From positions 1 through 9,638 of the forward strand of contig CAMYMO010000349.1 in NCBI GenBank assembly GCA_947259425.1: a stretch of DNA of 9,638 nucleotides, written 5' to 3'. Positions 1 through 8,401 of the stretch are shown here, one piece after another; position 1 is the stretch's first letter; every line of letters starts with the position of its first letter. Below the pieces are notes generated by a model, which was not told the DNA's origin, did no database searches, and saw only the letters and a list, made by a program, of their open reading frames with translations. The DNA is from an uncultured Ectothiorhodospiraceae bacterium. GTDB lineage: Bacteria > Pseudomonadota > Gammaproteobacteria > UBA6429 > Thiohalophilaceae. Both the position numbers and the translations under genes were made by a program.

Positions 1-268
1 GCAATGAATTTGTACGATGTGACATCTCCGCAGCTTCAAGAATATTGCCTTCCCCAATCAGCTTTAGCCAATTCGGTATGTAATTGTGTACCGGACATTT
101 CCACTCACAATAAGGATTCCCACAGGCGAGACAACGATCAGCCTGTTGTGCCGCACTTTCGGCACTGAACTGCCCATAGATCTCACGATATTCTTTGGTG
201 CGCTCTTCGGCCGATTTTTTGACCGGGTCGATCCGCGGAACATCTACAAATTGAAAATTATTTGCCAT
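1..268 (-). CDS. gltD: Glutamate synthase small subunit (NADPH-GOGAT beta), N-terminal part, cut by window edge
   Basis: This is the FAD/NADPH-binding small subunit of glutamate synthase. It takes electrons from NADPH and passes them through iron-sulfur clusters to the large subunit in the cytoplasm. Only about 89 N-terminal residues are visible; the gene continues beyond base 1. The visible part starts MANNFQFVDVPRIDPVKK, which lines up with the start of the E. coli protein. It then has the cysteine-rich stretch DRCLACGNPYCEWKCPVHN, whose C-x2-C-x3-C-x3-C spacing is the first cluster-binding motif of this family, followed by a conserved IPNWLKL segment. I chose the ATG at 266-268 because it matches the family N-terminus. 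An in-frame ATG two codons upstream (272-274) is possible, and neither has a strong ribosome binding site. It lies 42 bases downstream of gltB on the same strand, so co-transcription is expected. The identity is secure; only the exact start is uncertain. Confidence 0.96.
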   Translation of the reverse strand, partial: MANNFQFVDVPRIDPVKKSAEERTKEYREIYGQFSAESAAQQADRCLACGNPYCEWKCPVHNYIPNWLKLIGEGNILEAAEMSHRTNSL

Positions 269-310
269 AACCATCTACTAATTCGTTTTAATTAATAATA
301 CGTTTAACTA

Positions 311-3300
311 TTAAGCCGCACGACGTTGCATGTCATCAATCAGTGACTCGAGCGAGGCAGCCTTCGGTTTTACCAACCAGAATTTTGCTATTGAGTCGGC
401 AAAATTATTTAAAATATTTTGCCCGCATTGACTACCTGTCTCTTCAACAAATTCTTCAATCAACTCACGCAAAAATACTCGATGTGCTTCCATGTGTTCC
501 GGTGCGATGCGAACTATCTCAACGTCATGATTGTAATTATCACCAAAGGTATTTTTCTCATCATACACATAAGCAAAACCACCGGTCATACCGGCACCAA
601 AATTAATTCCAGTCGAACCTAACACCGCTACGACACCACCGGTCATATATTCACAACCGTGATCACCGATGCCTTCAACCACCGTGGTACATCCTGAGTT
701 ACGTACACCAAAACGTTCACCGGCCATACCCGAGGCAAATAATTTACCACCCGTCGCACCATACAAACAGGTATTGCCGATGATGGTCGTCTCATGAGAA
801 TTAAATACGCTTCCTGCAGGTGGGTACAATACTAACTTGCCACCCGCCATGCCTTTGCCAACATAGTCATTGGCATCACCTTCCAGATACATGTGTAATC
901 CACCGGCATTCCAGACACCAAAGCTTTGTCCTGCAGTGCCTTTCAGCTTTAAGGTAATGGGAGCAGACTCCATTTCTCGATCACCATGGCGGACGGCAAT
1001 CTCGCCGGACAAACGTGCGCCAATCGAACGATTAATATTCTGAACTGAATAACTAAACTCTGCCGCTTGTTTGGCCTCAATAGCCGGCAAGGCATCTTTA
1101 ACCATTTGCTCAGCTAATTCACCTTTATCGAAAGGTTCATTTTTAGCTTGAAGGCAATAACGCGCCTTGTCTTTCGCCACGCCACCATCCGATAAGATCG
1201 GACTCAGATCGAGTTTATTTTGTTTCGGCGTACTGCCTGCTAGCGTTTCAAACAAATCGGTACGACCAATGACATCGGTTAATTTGCGACAACCTAATTT
1301 TGCCAGTAACTCACGCACTTCCCGGGCAATGAATTTAAAGTAATTCATAACCCACTCAACTTCACCCTTGTAGTGTTCCATGCGCAAAATATTATTTTGC
1401 GTGGCGACACCAGTCGCACAATTATTTAAGTGACAGATACGCAAATACTTGCAGCCCATCGCAATCATTGGCCCGGTACCAAATCCAAAACTTTCAGCGC
1501 CAAGTATCGCGGCTTTGATCACATCCAGTCCGGTTTTTAAACCGCCGTCTGTTTGCAGACGAACTTTATCGCGTAGGTTATTGGCACGTAGAATCTGATG
1601 GGTCTCCGTTAAACCTAATTCCCAGGGACTACCGGCATATTTTACCGAGGTCATCGGTGAAGCACCGGTTCCACCGTCATAACCAGAGATGGTAATCAGA
1701 TCCGCATAGGCCTTGGCGACGCCCGCCGCAATGGTCCCGACGCCGGCTTCGGCGACTAATTTCACCGAGACCAAACCATCCGGATTAACCTGTTTTAGGT
1801 CGTAAATCAGCTGAGACAAATCTTCAATCGAATAAATGTCATGATGGGGTGGTGGCGAAATTAACGAAACACCGGGCTTACAAAAACGTAACTTGGCAAT
1901 GAAGTCATTTACTTTATGACCAGGCAATTGCCCACCTTCGCCGGGTTTGGCGCCCTGCGCGACCTTGATCTGCATGACTTCTGCGCTGCGCAGATAAGCC
2001 GGCGTGACGCCGAACCGACCCGAGGCAACCTGCTTGATCTTGGATTTTATCTTTTTATCGTAACAACGTTCCGGGGTTTCGCCACCTTCACCCGAATTTG
2101 AACGACCGCCTAAGGCATTCATCGCTTCGGCCAGGTGTTGATGTGCTTCGGGCGATAAGGCCCCTAATGACATCGCCGCCGAATCAAACCGCACCACGAT
2201 ATCTTCGATCGGCTCGACTTCATTAATATCAATCGATTTAATATCGTCGCGTATCGCTAACATATCACGCAATGTTAACGGGTCACGATTATCAACCAGG
2301 CTGGAATAGATCTTATGTTTGTTATAGTCACCGGTCTTAACCGCTGCCTGCAACGCATTGACCACATCCGGGTTATAGGCATGCTCTTCACCGCCATGGA
2401 TGAACTTCAACAATCCACCTTGATTAATCGTCTTACGTTTGTTCCAGGCAAGTTTCACTAACTTGCGTTGGTCTTCTTCAAAGTCGGTAAAGTGAATACC
2501 GGAAACTCGGTTAGTGGTATTGGTAAAACAAAGATCCACCACATCCTTGTGCAAACCAACCGATTCAAATAATTGTGCACCACGATAACTGGCGATCGTT
2601 GATATGCCCATTTTTGACGTAACTTTAAATAAACCCTTATTGATACCTTTGCGATAATTTACGAACAGGGCATTGGTATCTTTTTCGGTAATCTCACCAC
2701 TACGTTGTAAATCCTGGATACATTCATAGGTTAAATACGGATATATCGCGGTCGCACCATAGCCTAATAACACGGCAAAGTGGTGTGGGTCTCGTGCTGT
2801 CGCGGTTTCAACGACAATATTGGCATCACAACGCAGACCTTCCTGGGTTAAACGATGATGAACCGCTCCGGTTGCCAACAGGGCATGCACCGGAATTTGG
2901 TCCGGTTGGATATGTCGATCTGTTAATACGATAACAACCGCACCAGCCTTTATAGCCGCTGTCGCTTGATCAGCGATGTCTCTAATCGCCAACTCAAGGT
3001 GACCATCATTCGGGTAGGCCAATTCTATAATGTGCTTTTTATAATCCGTTTGATCCAGTTTGAGCAGTTGTTGAAATTTACTATGCGATAACACCGGAGA
3101 ATTCACCAGCACACGCTGGGCATGATCCGGTGATTCATCAAACATATTTTTTTCACGACCGAAACAGGTCTCTAACGACATCACAATCTGTTCGCGAATC
3201 GGATCAATCGGCGGATTGGTGACCTGCGCAAACTGCTGCCTGAAGTTATCAAATGGTGAACGAACGTGTTTGGATAATACCGGGAAGGGCGTGTCATCAC

Positions 3301-4783
3301 CCATTGAACCAATTGCTTCTTGTCCATCTTCGGCCAGGATACGAATAATTTGATCACGTTCTTCAAAACTCACCTGGAACAGTTTTTGGAAAACATCCAG
3401 GGTGTCACTGTCCATTGTCGCCTCGCCACACTCTTCTTTTAAACGAGACTCCAGGCGAGAAACATTACCTTGCATCCACTCTTTATACGGATGACGACTC
3501 TTCAACATGTTATCGATATCGGCAGGTAACAATAGCTCACCGGTTTCGGTGTTAGCTGCAATCATTTGGCCTGGTTTTAAGCGCCCCTTCATGACCACAT
3601 CATCTGCAGCGTAATCGTATACACCAATTTCAGAAGCCAGGGTAATGTGGCGATCTTTGGTAATCACCCAACGAGCAGGACGCAATCCGTTTCGATCCAT
3701 ACTACACGCCGCATGGGTACCATCGGTCATCACGATACCGGCGGGACCATCCCAGGGCTCCATGTGCATTGAATTAAATTCATAAAAGGCCTTTAGATCG
3801 GGGTCCATGGTATCGATGTTTTGCCAGGCGGGTGGAATCAACAAACGCATCGCACGGAAAATATCCATACCACCGGCTAATAATGCCTCAAGCATATTAT
3901 CCAGACTGTTCGAATCGGAACCGGTCATCGACACCAACGGGCGAACCTTGTCCATTGGCAGTTCGTCGGTTTCAAATTTATGGCCACGCGCGACCGACCA
4001 ATTGCGGTTGCCTTGCACCGTATTAATTTCACCATTGTGGGCCAGATAACGAAACGGCTGGGCCAGCCGCCATTGCGGCCAGGTATTGGTTGAAAAGCGC
4101 TGATGGAAAACACAGAGCGCCGACTCGAGGCCGCCTTCACTTATATCTTTGTAGAAGGTGGCGAGGTTTTTTGGCATGACCAAACCTTTATATGAGATAA
4201 CCGTGCTTGAGAGACTTGGGACATAAAACATCTCATCCTGACTCTCGATTTTTTTCTCACACACTCGACGCGCTATATATAAGTGTCGTTCAAATGCCTT
4301 GCTATCCATCCCCGCTGGGGCATTAACAAATACTTGTTCAATTTGTGGCAGACTAGCCAGGGATTCTTCACCACAGGCAGAAGGATCGACTGGGACCGTA
4401 CGCCAACCAACACAATCGAGCCCTTCCTCAGTCAGGGCTTGTTCTAATTCTGTGCGCGCTGCTTGCGCGAGTGCATCATCGCTATTGAGAAACACCATAC
4501 CAACCGCGTATAACTCGGTTAGCTTCAAGCCTTCGGCTGCAGCGACCTTACGTAAAAAGCCGTCGGGTTTTTTTAACAGCAATCCACAACCATCGCCTGA
4601 TTTACCATCAGCCGCGATCGCACCACGGTGGGTGAGGCGTTCCAGAGCAGTAATCGCCGTCATCACTAACCAATGGCTAGGTTTGCCATCCATATGGGCC
4701 ATCAGGCCAAAACCGCAATTATCACGTTCAAATTCAGGGCGATAGAGGCCCTGCTGCGCAAGTTTTTTTGTAATTTCTGTCAT
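311..4783 (-). CDS. gltB: Glutamate synthase large subunit (NADPH-GOGAT alpha), complete
   Basis: The enzyme releases ammonia from glutamine and channels it to 2-oxoglutarate, forming glutamate at an FMN/3Fe-4S centre. It is the main ammonium-assimilation route together with glutamine synthetase. The protein has 1,490 residues, normal for the bacterial alpha subunit. Domains in order: a class II glutamine amidotransferase from the catalytic Cys23 (motif ERDNCGFGL) to about 430, preceded by a 22-residue leader that is expected to be cleaved; a central domain (about 470-780); an FMN-binding barrel (about 840-1210) with GALSPEAH, SNSGEGGE and GYDGGTGASP; and the C-terminal glycine-repeat beta-helix (about 1270-1420). 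The 3Fe-4S ligands are Cys1111, Cys1117 and Cys1122 in CKYLRICHLNNC. The ATG at 4781-4783 has an AGG at 4793-4795, nine bases upstream. No frameshift or missing key residue was seen. gltD follows directly, which supports the NADPH type over a ferredoxin type. Confidence 0.98.
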   Translation of the reverse strand: MTEITKKLAQQGLYRPEFERDNCGFGLMAHMDGKPSHWLVMTAITALERLTHRGAIAADGKSGDGCGLLLKKPDGFLRKVAAAEGLKLTELYAVGMVFLNSDDALAQAARTELEQALTEEGLDCVGWRTVPVDPSACGEESLASLPQIEQVFVNAPAGMDSKAFERHLYIARRVCEKKIESQDEMFYVPSLSSTVISYKGLVMPKNLATFYKDISEGGLESALCVFHQRFSTNTWPQWRLAQPFRYLAHNGEINTVQGNRNWSVARGHKFETDELPMDKVRPLVSMTGSDSNSLDNMLEALLAGGMDIFRAMRLLIPPAWQNIDTMDPDLKAFYEFNSMHMEPWDGPAGIVMTDGTHAACSMDRNGLRPARWVITKDRHITLASEIGVYDYAADDVVMKGRLKPGQMIAANTETGELLLPADIDNMLKSRHPYKEWMQGNVSRLESRLKEECGEATMDSDTLDVFQKLFQVSFEERDQIIRILAEDGQEAIGSMGDDTPFPVLSKHVRSPFDNFRQQFAQVTNPPIDPIREQIVMSLETCFGREKNMFDESPDHAQRVLVNSPVLSHSKFQQLLKLDQTDYKKHIIELAYPNDGHLELAIRDIADQATAAIKAGAVVIVLTDRHIQPDQIPVHALLATGAVHHRLTQEGLRCDANIVVETATARDPHHFAVLLGYGATAIYPYLTYECIQDLQRSGEITEKDTNALFVNYRKGINKGLFKVTSKMGISTIASYRGAQLFESVGLHKDVVDLCFTNTTNRVSGIHFTDFEEDQRKLVKLAWNKRKTINQGGLLKFIHGGEEHAYNPDVVNALQAAVKTGDYNKHKIYSSLVDNRDPLTLRDMLAIRDDIKSIDINEVEPIEDIVVRFDSAAMSLGALSPEAHQHLAEAMNALGGRSNSGEGGETPERCYDKKIKSKIKQVASGRFGVTPAYLRSAEVMQIKVAQGAKPGEGGQLPGHKVNDFIAKLRFCKPGVSLISPPPHHDIYSIEDLSQLIYDLKQVNPDGLVSVKLVAEAGVGTIAAGVAKAYADLITISGYDGGTGASPMTSVKYAGSPWELGLTETHQILRANNLRDKVRLQTDGGLKTGLDVIKAAILGAESFGFGTGPMIAMGCKYLRICHLNNCATGVATQNNILRMEHYKGEVEWVMNYFKFIAREVRELLAKLGCRKLTDVIGRTDLFETLAGSTPKQNKLDLSPILSDGGVAKDKARYCLQAKNEPFDKGELAEQMVKDALPAIEAKQAAEFSYSVQNINRSIGARLSGEIAVRHGDREMESAPITLKLKGTAGQSFGVWNAGGLHMYLEGDANDYVGKGMAGGKLVLYPPAGSVFNSHETTIIGNTCLYGATGGKLFASGMAGERFGVRNSGCTTVVEGIGDHGCEYMTGGVVAVLGSTGINFGAGMTGGFAYVYDEKNTFGDNYNHDVEIVRIAPEHMEAHRVFLRELIEEFVEETGSQCGQNILNNFADSIAKFWLVKPKAASLESLIDDMQRRAA

Positions 4784-4792
4784 CGTGTCATA

Positions 4793-4795
4793 CCT
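4793..4795 (-). promoter_or_regulatory. Likely gltB ribosome binding site (AGG)
   Basis: On the minus strand the sequence GTAGGT (4792-4797) places AGG nine bases before the gltB ATG. It is a partial Shine-Dalgarno match at normal spacing and supports the start at 4783, which also gives a family-typical leader before the catalytic cysteine. Confidence 0.5.
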
Positions 4796-4844
4796 ACGAA
4801 AACCTGGTCAAATAATAGCCAATCCCCAGGCAAAATGGCTCCGC

Positions 4845-4874
4845 AGTATACAGCCACAGGGCATTAAGCATCAA
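4845..4874 (-). promoter_or_regulatory. Candidate sigma-70 promoter for gltBD
   Basis: Read on the minus strand, TTGATG (4869-4874) serves as the -35 and TATACT (4845-4850) as the -10, with an 18-base spacer. These match the consensus at 4 of 6 and 5 of 6 positions. Transcription would start near 4838, leaving an untranslated leader of about 55 bases before the gltB ATG. This is the best promoter-like pair upstream of gltB. It was found by eye only, and no binding site for a known gltB regulator (Lrp, NtrC or Nac type) could be assigned. Confidence 0.5.
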
Positions 4875-4997
4875 TCACTATAAGGATAGGGTTTTAGAAC
4901 AAAAAATAGGCAGATTTTAGCCCAAAACGAGTAAATCGTTTCTTAACTATAAAAACTAATTTTCTTTTATATTCAATAGCTTATACGTTATTGTAAA

Positions 4998-5027
4998 TTG
5001 TTCACCAGACAATTCGAATTGTAAAAT
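4998..5027 (+). promoter_or_regulatory. Weak candidate promoter for the cyclic-di-GMP gene
   Basis: TTGTTC (4998-5003) and TAAAAT (5022-5027) are separated by 18 bases and could act as -35 and -10. That would start transcription about 50 bases before the coding region. The -35 matches consensus at only 3 of 6 positions, and AT-rich DNA gives many chance -10 matches. One alternative is TATAAA at 5069-5074, which lacks a -35 and would give an almost leaderless message. The palindrome at 5009-5022 falls inside the spacer of this pair, a classic place for a repressor site. Confidence 0.25.
5009..5022. repeat. Perfect 14-bp palindrome, candidate operator
   Basis: ACAATTCGAATTGT is identical on both strands, and the symmetry ends at 5008/5023. 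Copies of the half-site nearby (AATTGT at 4996-5001 and again as the right arm at 5017-5022) and a direct repeat ATTGTAAA (4990-4997 and 5018-5025) increase the symmetry of this small area. It lies about 65 bases upstream of the signalling gene. The structure is directly visible; a role as a regulator binding site is inference. Confidence 0.45.
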
Positions 5028-5073
5028 TAACAAATTACGCCAACCATCCGATACAAACTGAATACCCCTATAA

Positions 5074-5087
5074 ATTTGCTTGCAAAT
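5074..5087. repeat. Inverted repeat overlapping the start codon of the cyclic-di-GMP gene
   Basis: ATTTGC (5074-5079) and GCAAAT (5082-5087) are exact inverted arms separated by TT, and the right arm runs into the ATG at 5086. The 2-base centre is too tight for a good RNA hairpin, so a DNA-binding site is the more natural reading if it is functional. It may be chance in AT-rich DNA. Confidence 0.3.
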
Positions 5088-8000
5088 GGTTATGCCAAAA
5101 AAAATAAAAAATAACCTGCAATCGACTAAGTGGTCTGGAATCAACGATTTGTTTGATCTCCGGACTATTCTGGGTCGATTGGTACTCAGTACGATCATAC
5201 TGGTTGCGATTACGCTAGCCATCATCTGGCTTGCTCAATCGAAATTTCAGGCATCCTCGAAATCCAGTTCAAACCAGCTTGCAGAACGCATTCGAATCGA
5301 TGGCGATCTTGCCGGTTTAAGAGATTCACTTTGGAAGATTGAAACACAATTCCAAAGCTATATGCTGGTTCCTGAAAATAAACTCAAAAACAAGGTCCTG
5401 GCTTCATTCGATGAACTGCTCGACAAAACGCTGAAACTACAATCGCATAAACGAATCCTGGCTGATCAATCGACTCTCGAAATCCTTGAAGATTTTCATG
5501 AAATGGCCAACTTACTCAAGGCCAGCTTAAAAAAGATTATGCATATGCGGGCCGACCCCCTATTGGTATTTCCCGCTATGCCCTACATGGCCAATGTACT
5601 TAACCCAGCAAGTAAGAATTTCACTAATACGGTTAGCCTCGCCCTGGTCGAAGCGGATGAACTCAAGGATGAACCAGGGCAACGAGAAATTAAAGACATA
5701 TTAAACGAAATGCGTTTTAACTGGGCACAAACGATTAGTGTTTTCCGTGTTTTGATCTCAAGCCGACTTGGTATATTCAAAGGAACAATTGAAGATAATC
5801 ACATTACGACCCGAAACGATATCAGCCTTTATTACTTCAGAGTTATAGAGTTAATTGAAGAACTTAAAAGTTATAAAGCCAATGATCAATTGGGTTTCCA
5901 ACAAAGCGACGCCATAAGTCAGATGGAAAAATACGCAACTATTTGGTATACAAATTATAAAATTATCCAGCCCTACCTGGAAAATGATGCGAACTGGAGA
6001 AAAGATACGACGATCCTGCGGGATGAGATTTCGCCGTTATTTTTAAGACTGTGGAGCAATTTACAGAAATTCAATACCCGTTTAACTCTGCAGGCCAAGC
6101 AAGACATAAAATTAAATGAAGAGACTCATTACCAAATTTCAAGATCCCTTTGGATCCTGGTCATCGCCGTTTTATTTGTTATGGTTATCAGCACTCTGTT
6201 ATTTGAGTTTCAAATCAGGCGCCCAATCATTCGTATTTCACGTGCTCTAAAAGCTGAAGCGGCCGGTGCCCGTGATATCGAATTACCTGAATCGTCAATC
6301 TCCGAAACTCGTGATCTGATAACGGCTTTTTCATATATGCGGCAACAGGTTCATTCGCGTCAGGAACACCTGCAAGCTGTTCTCACCTATGCGGTTGATT
6401 CGATCATTACGACCAACATGCGAGGTATGGTAAAGAGTTTTAATCCCGCTGCCGAGAAAATGTTTGGACAAACCGCTGCACAGGCAATCGACCAACCATT
6501 AGCAAATTTTATTACTGACCTTGACGAAATGATCATGACCCAATCCGGAATCGAGTTTGAATCATACGCGTATCATGCAAGTGAAGGGAAATTTCCGATT
6601 GGCCTACGTGTTAGTGCAATGAAGGTTGATGGTGAAGAGCTTATGTTGGTGATGATTGCCGACATACGAGAACGTCGAGAAATGCTGGAGGGGATTAAAG
6701 CAAGAGAACAACGCTTACATGCCATCATGGATACCGCGGCTGAAGCCATCGTTACCTTCGATGATGCTGGCAAGATTGAAAACTGGAACCGAGCAGCTGA
6801 AACCTTATTTGGCTGGCGTGAGGCAGAAGTGACAGGTAAAAACTTTTGCGACAATGTGAGTGTCGAATGCACAACAGAAAACGATAACATTCATGACATA
6901 AACGATGTAAAACATTATGTTGGTCTGGAAAGCGAGGTCATTGGACTACATAAGAATGGAAGCAGTATTCCGTTGTCAATGAAAGTTTCGAAAATGACAT
7001 TAGATGGAAGCACCAAATATACGGCCCTATTGGCGAATATCGCCGAACGCAAGGCGATGATGGATAACCTCAAACACATTGCTGAACATGATAGTTTAAC
7101 CGGTTTATATAACCGCGCTTATTTCCATGACTTGTTAGAAGAATCTTGTGAAAAGGCAAAATCCGGTAATGCCAAGCTCGCGCTGCTATATATTGATCTT
7201 GATAACTTTAAATATATAAATGATAGTCTCGGACATCTCGCTGGCGATCAGCTCCTGGTCGAGATATCCAACATACTGAATATGCGTGCACGACGTAGCG
7301 ATCTAATCGCTCGTTTAGGCGGGGATGAGTTTGTTGCCATCATTAATGATGCTTCCCCGGATACAATAGTACAAATAGCTGAATCTTATCGAGAATCATT
7401 AGCTAATTATACTTTTAAATATGAAGCTAAAACAGTAAATGTCGGTTGTTCAATCGGTGTAACACTTATCGATAACCATGCTAAATCCCCTAGCTCAATA
7501 CTCGCACAGGGCGATGTTGCCTGCCATCTGGCCAAACGTGCTGGTCGCAATCGAATTCACGTCTTTACAAGTGACGATGCTTCGAATGTAGAAAATATGA
7601 CGCTTGATATTGGTTGGTCCCAACGAATTCATGACGCATTAGATAATGACAAATTCGTACTTGTTGCCCAACCAATTTTTAATACAGATGCAAAATCTAT
7701 TTATGCTTATGAGATATTAGTTCGTATGTTAGACAATGATGGAACCTTAATAATGCCGGCTGGGTTTTTCTCGACGGCTGAACGGTTTGGTCTGGCGGTA
7801 AAAATTGATATGTGGGTAATTTCACATGCGATTGAACACCTGGCCAGCCTTAATAAAAACAAATCGAATACTAACTTTTCCATCAATTTATCAGGCCAAT
7901 CTATTACCGTACCGGATGTGATCGCACATATAGCTAGCAACTTGAAAAAATTTAAGGTGTCTCCAAATACGCTAACCTTCGAAATTACGGAAACGGCAGC

Positions 8001-8376
8001 GATCTCTGACATGGATAAAGCGGTACTAATGCTAAAAGAACTGCGTAATATGGGGTGCCGCACGGCACTCGATGACTTTGGTAGTGGCATGTCTTCTTTT
8101 GCTTATCTACAGGAAATGCCTGTTGACATCGTAAAAATTGATGGTCGATTCGTTAAAAATATTGCGCACAGCAAAGTTGATCAAGCCATAGTTCGCTCAA
8201 TGAATGAAATCGCGCATGCGCTAGGAAAATTGACGGTCGCCGAATTTGTCGAAAATGAAGCACATTACCAGACACTAAAAACGATTGGCGTTGATTGTGT
8301 TCAGGGTTACCACCTGGGCAAACCAGCCTCCATTGACTTGCTTGCCGGTCAAAACTATAAATCTAATTCTGTTTAA
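5086..8376 (+). CDS. Membrane-bound PAS-PAS-GGDEF-EAL protein (cyclic-di-GMP synthesis/breakdown)
   Basis: This inner-membrane signalling protein of about 1,096 residues is predicted to make and/or degrade cyclic-di-GMP. Layout: TM1 (about 32-50); a roughly 300-residue, mostly helical periplasmic part; TM2 (about 355-373); a HAMP-like linker (about 375-425); PAS1 (about 428-540); PAS2 (about 541-655); GGDEF (about 662-828); EAL (about 845-1090). The cyclase domain keeps DLDNFK, HLAGD and GGDEF (745-749), and an RxxD I-site (RRSD) five residues before GGDEF. The EAL domain keeps Glu876 (as EIL), Asn934, Glu969, Asp996-Asp997, Lys1017, Glu1056 and Gln1073. It has DFGSGMSS in place of DFGTGYSS and AEFVE in place of AEGVE. 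Start: ATG 5086 was chosen; TTG 5080 and ATG 5092 are in frame, and none has a clear ribosome binding site. It is transcribed away from gltBD. The ligand and net activity cannot be read from sequence. Confidence 0.95.
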   Translation: MVMPKKIKNNLQSTKWSGINDLFDLRTILGRLVLSTIILVAITLAIIWLAQSKFQASSKSSSNQLAERIRIDGDLAGLRDSLWKIETQFQSYMLVPENKLKNKVLASFDELLDKTLKLQSHKRILADQSTLEILEDFHEMANLLKASLKKIMHMRADPLLVFPAMPYMANVLNPASKNFTNTVSLALVEADELKDEPGQREIKDILNEMRFNWAQTISVFRVLISSRLGIFKGTIEDNHITTRNDISLYYFRVIELIEELKSYKANDQLGFQQSDAISQMEKYATIWYTNYKIIQPYLENDANWRKDTTILRDEISPLFLRLWSNLQKFNTRLTLQAKQDIKLNEETHYQISRSLWILVIAVLFVMVISTLLFEFQIRRPIIRISRALKAEAAGARDIELPESSISETRDLITAFSYMRQQVHSRQEHLQAVLTYAVDSIITTNMRGMVKSFNPAAEKMFGQTAAQAIDQPLANFITDLDEMIMTQSGIEFESYAYHASEGKFPIGLRVSAMKVDGEELMLVMIADIRERREMLEGIKAREQRLHAIMDTAAEAIVTFDDAGKIENWNRAAETLFGWREAEVTGKNFCDNVSVECTTENDNIHDINDVKHYVGLESEVIGLHKNGSSIPLSMKVSKMTLDGSTKYTALLANIAERKAMMDNLKHIAEHDSLTGLYNRAYFHDLLEESCEKAKSGNAKLALLYIDLDNFKYINDSLGHLAGDQLLVEISNILNMRARRSDLIARLGGDEFVAIINDASPDTIVQIAESYRESLANYTFKYEAKTVNVGCSIGVTLIDNHAKSPSSILAQGDVACHLAKRAGRNRIHVFTSDDASNVENMTLDIGWSQRIHDALDNDKFVLVAQPIFNTDAKSIYAYEILVRMLDNDGTLIMPAGFFSTAERFGLAVKIDMWVISHAIEHLASLNKNKSNTNFSINLSGQSITVPDVIAHIASNLKKFKVSPNTLTFEITETAAISDMDKAVLMLKELRNMGCRTALDDFGSGMSSFAYLQEMPVDIVKIDGRFVKNIAHSKVDQAIVRSMNEIAHALGKLTVAEFVENEAHYQTLKTIGVDCVQGYHLGKPASIDLLAGQNYKSNSV

Positions 8377-8401
8377 TACCTGTAACTTTAGCTTATAACT
8401 T
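8377..8401. other. Short convergent gap between two gene ends
   Basis: Only 25 bases separate the stop of the cyclic-di-GMP gene (TAA, 8374-8376) from the stop of the opposing lipoprotein gene (TAG read on the minus strand, 8402-8404). I see no GC-rich hairpin followed by a T-run in either direction. Transcripts from the two sides may therefore overlap, or end by a Rho-dependent mechanism. Confidence 0.6.

Larger units (their letters stand above)
4784..5085. other. Divergent intergenic region between gltBD and the cyclic-di-GMP gene
   Basis: This stretch of about 300 bases separates two outward-facing genes and is strongly AT-rich from about 4880 onward. The half near gltB holds that operon's candidate promoter. 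The other half holds a weak candidate promoter for the rightward gene, a 14-bp palindrome and an inverted repeat at the start codon. A further small inverted repeat (AAACGA at 4925-4930, TCGTTT at 4936-4941, 5-base loop) lies between them; it has no T-run and is not a convincing terminator. I see no small RNA, riboswitch or convincing short gene here. An 89-codon minus-strand frame across 4956-5225 runs into the signalling gene and resembles nothing recognisable. Confidence 0.7.

Noticed and set aside
86..295. Plus-strand open frame of 69 codons antisense to gltD
   Set aside because: It lies opposite the clearly coding, cysteine-motif-bearing gltD N-terminus and has no recognisable protein features.
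4299..4745. Plus-strand open frame of 148 codons opposite the 5' end of gltB
   Set aside because: It overlaps the conserved amidotransferase domain of gltB on the other strand, and its Ser/Ala/Pro-rich composition is typical of an antisense shadow.
4925..4941. Small inverted repeat AAACGA/TCGTTT with a 5-base loop
   Set aside because: A 6-bp AT-rich stem without a following T-run, located between divergent genes where no terminator is needed; likely chance.
4956..5225. Minus-strand open frame of 89 codons covering the intergenic region and the start of the signalling gene
   Set aside because: It overlaps the first transmembrane segment of a well-supported gene on the other strand, and no family resemblance was seen; it could only be reconsidered with transcript or conservation data.
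7707..8090. Minus-strand open frame of 127 codons inside the EAL-coding region
   Set aside because: It lies wholly opposite conserved catalytic motifs (EIL, ITE, DDFG) and has no motif of its own.
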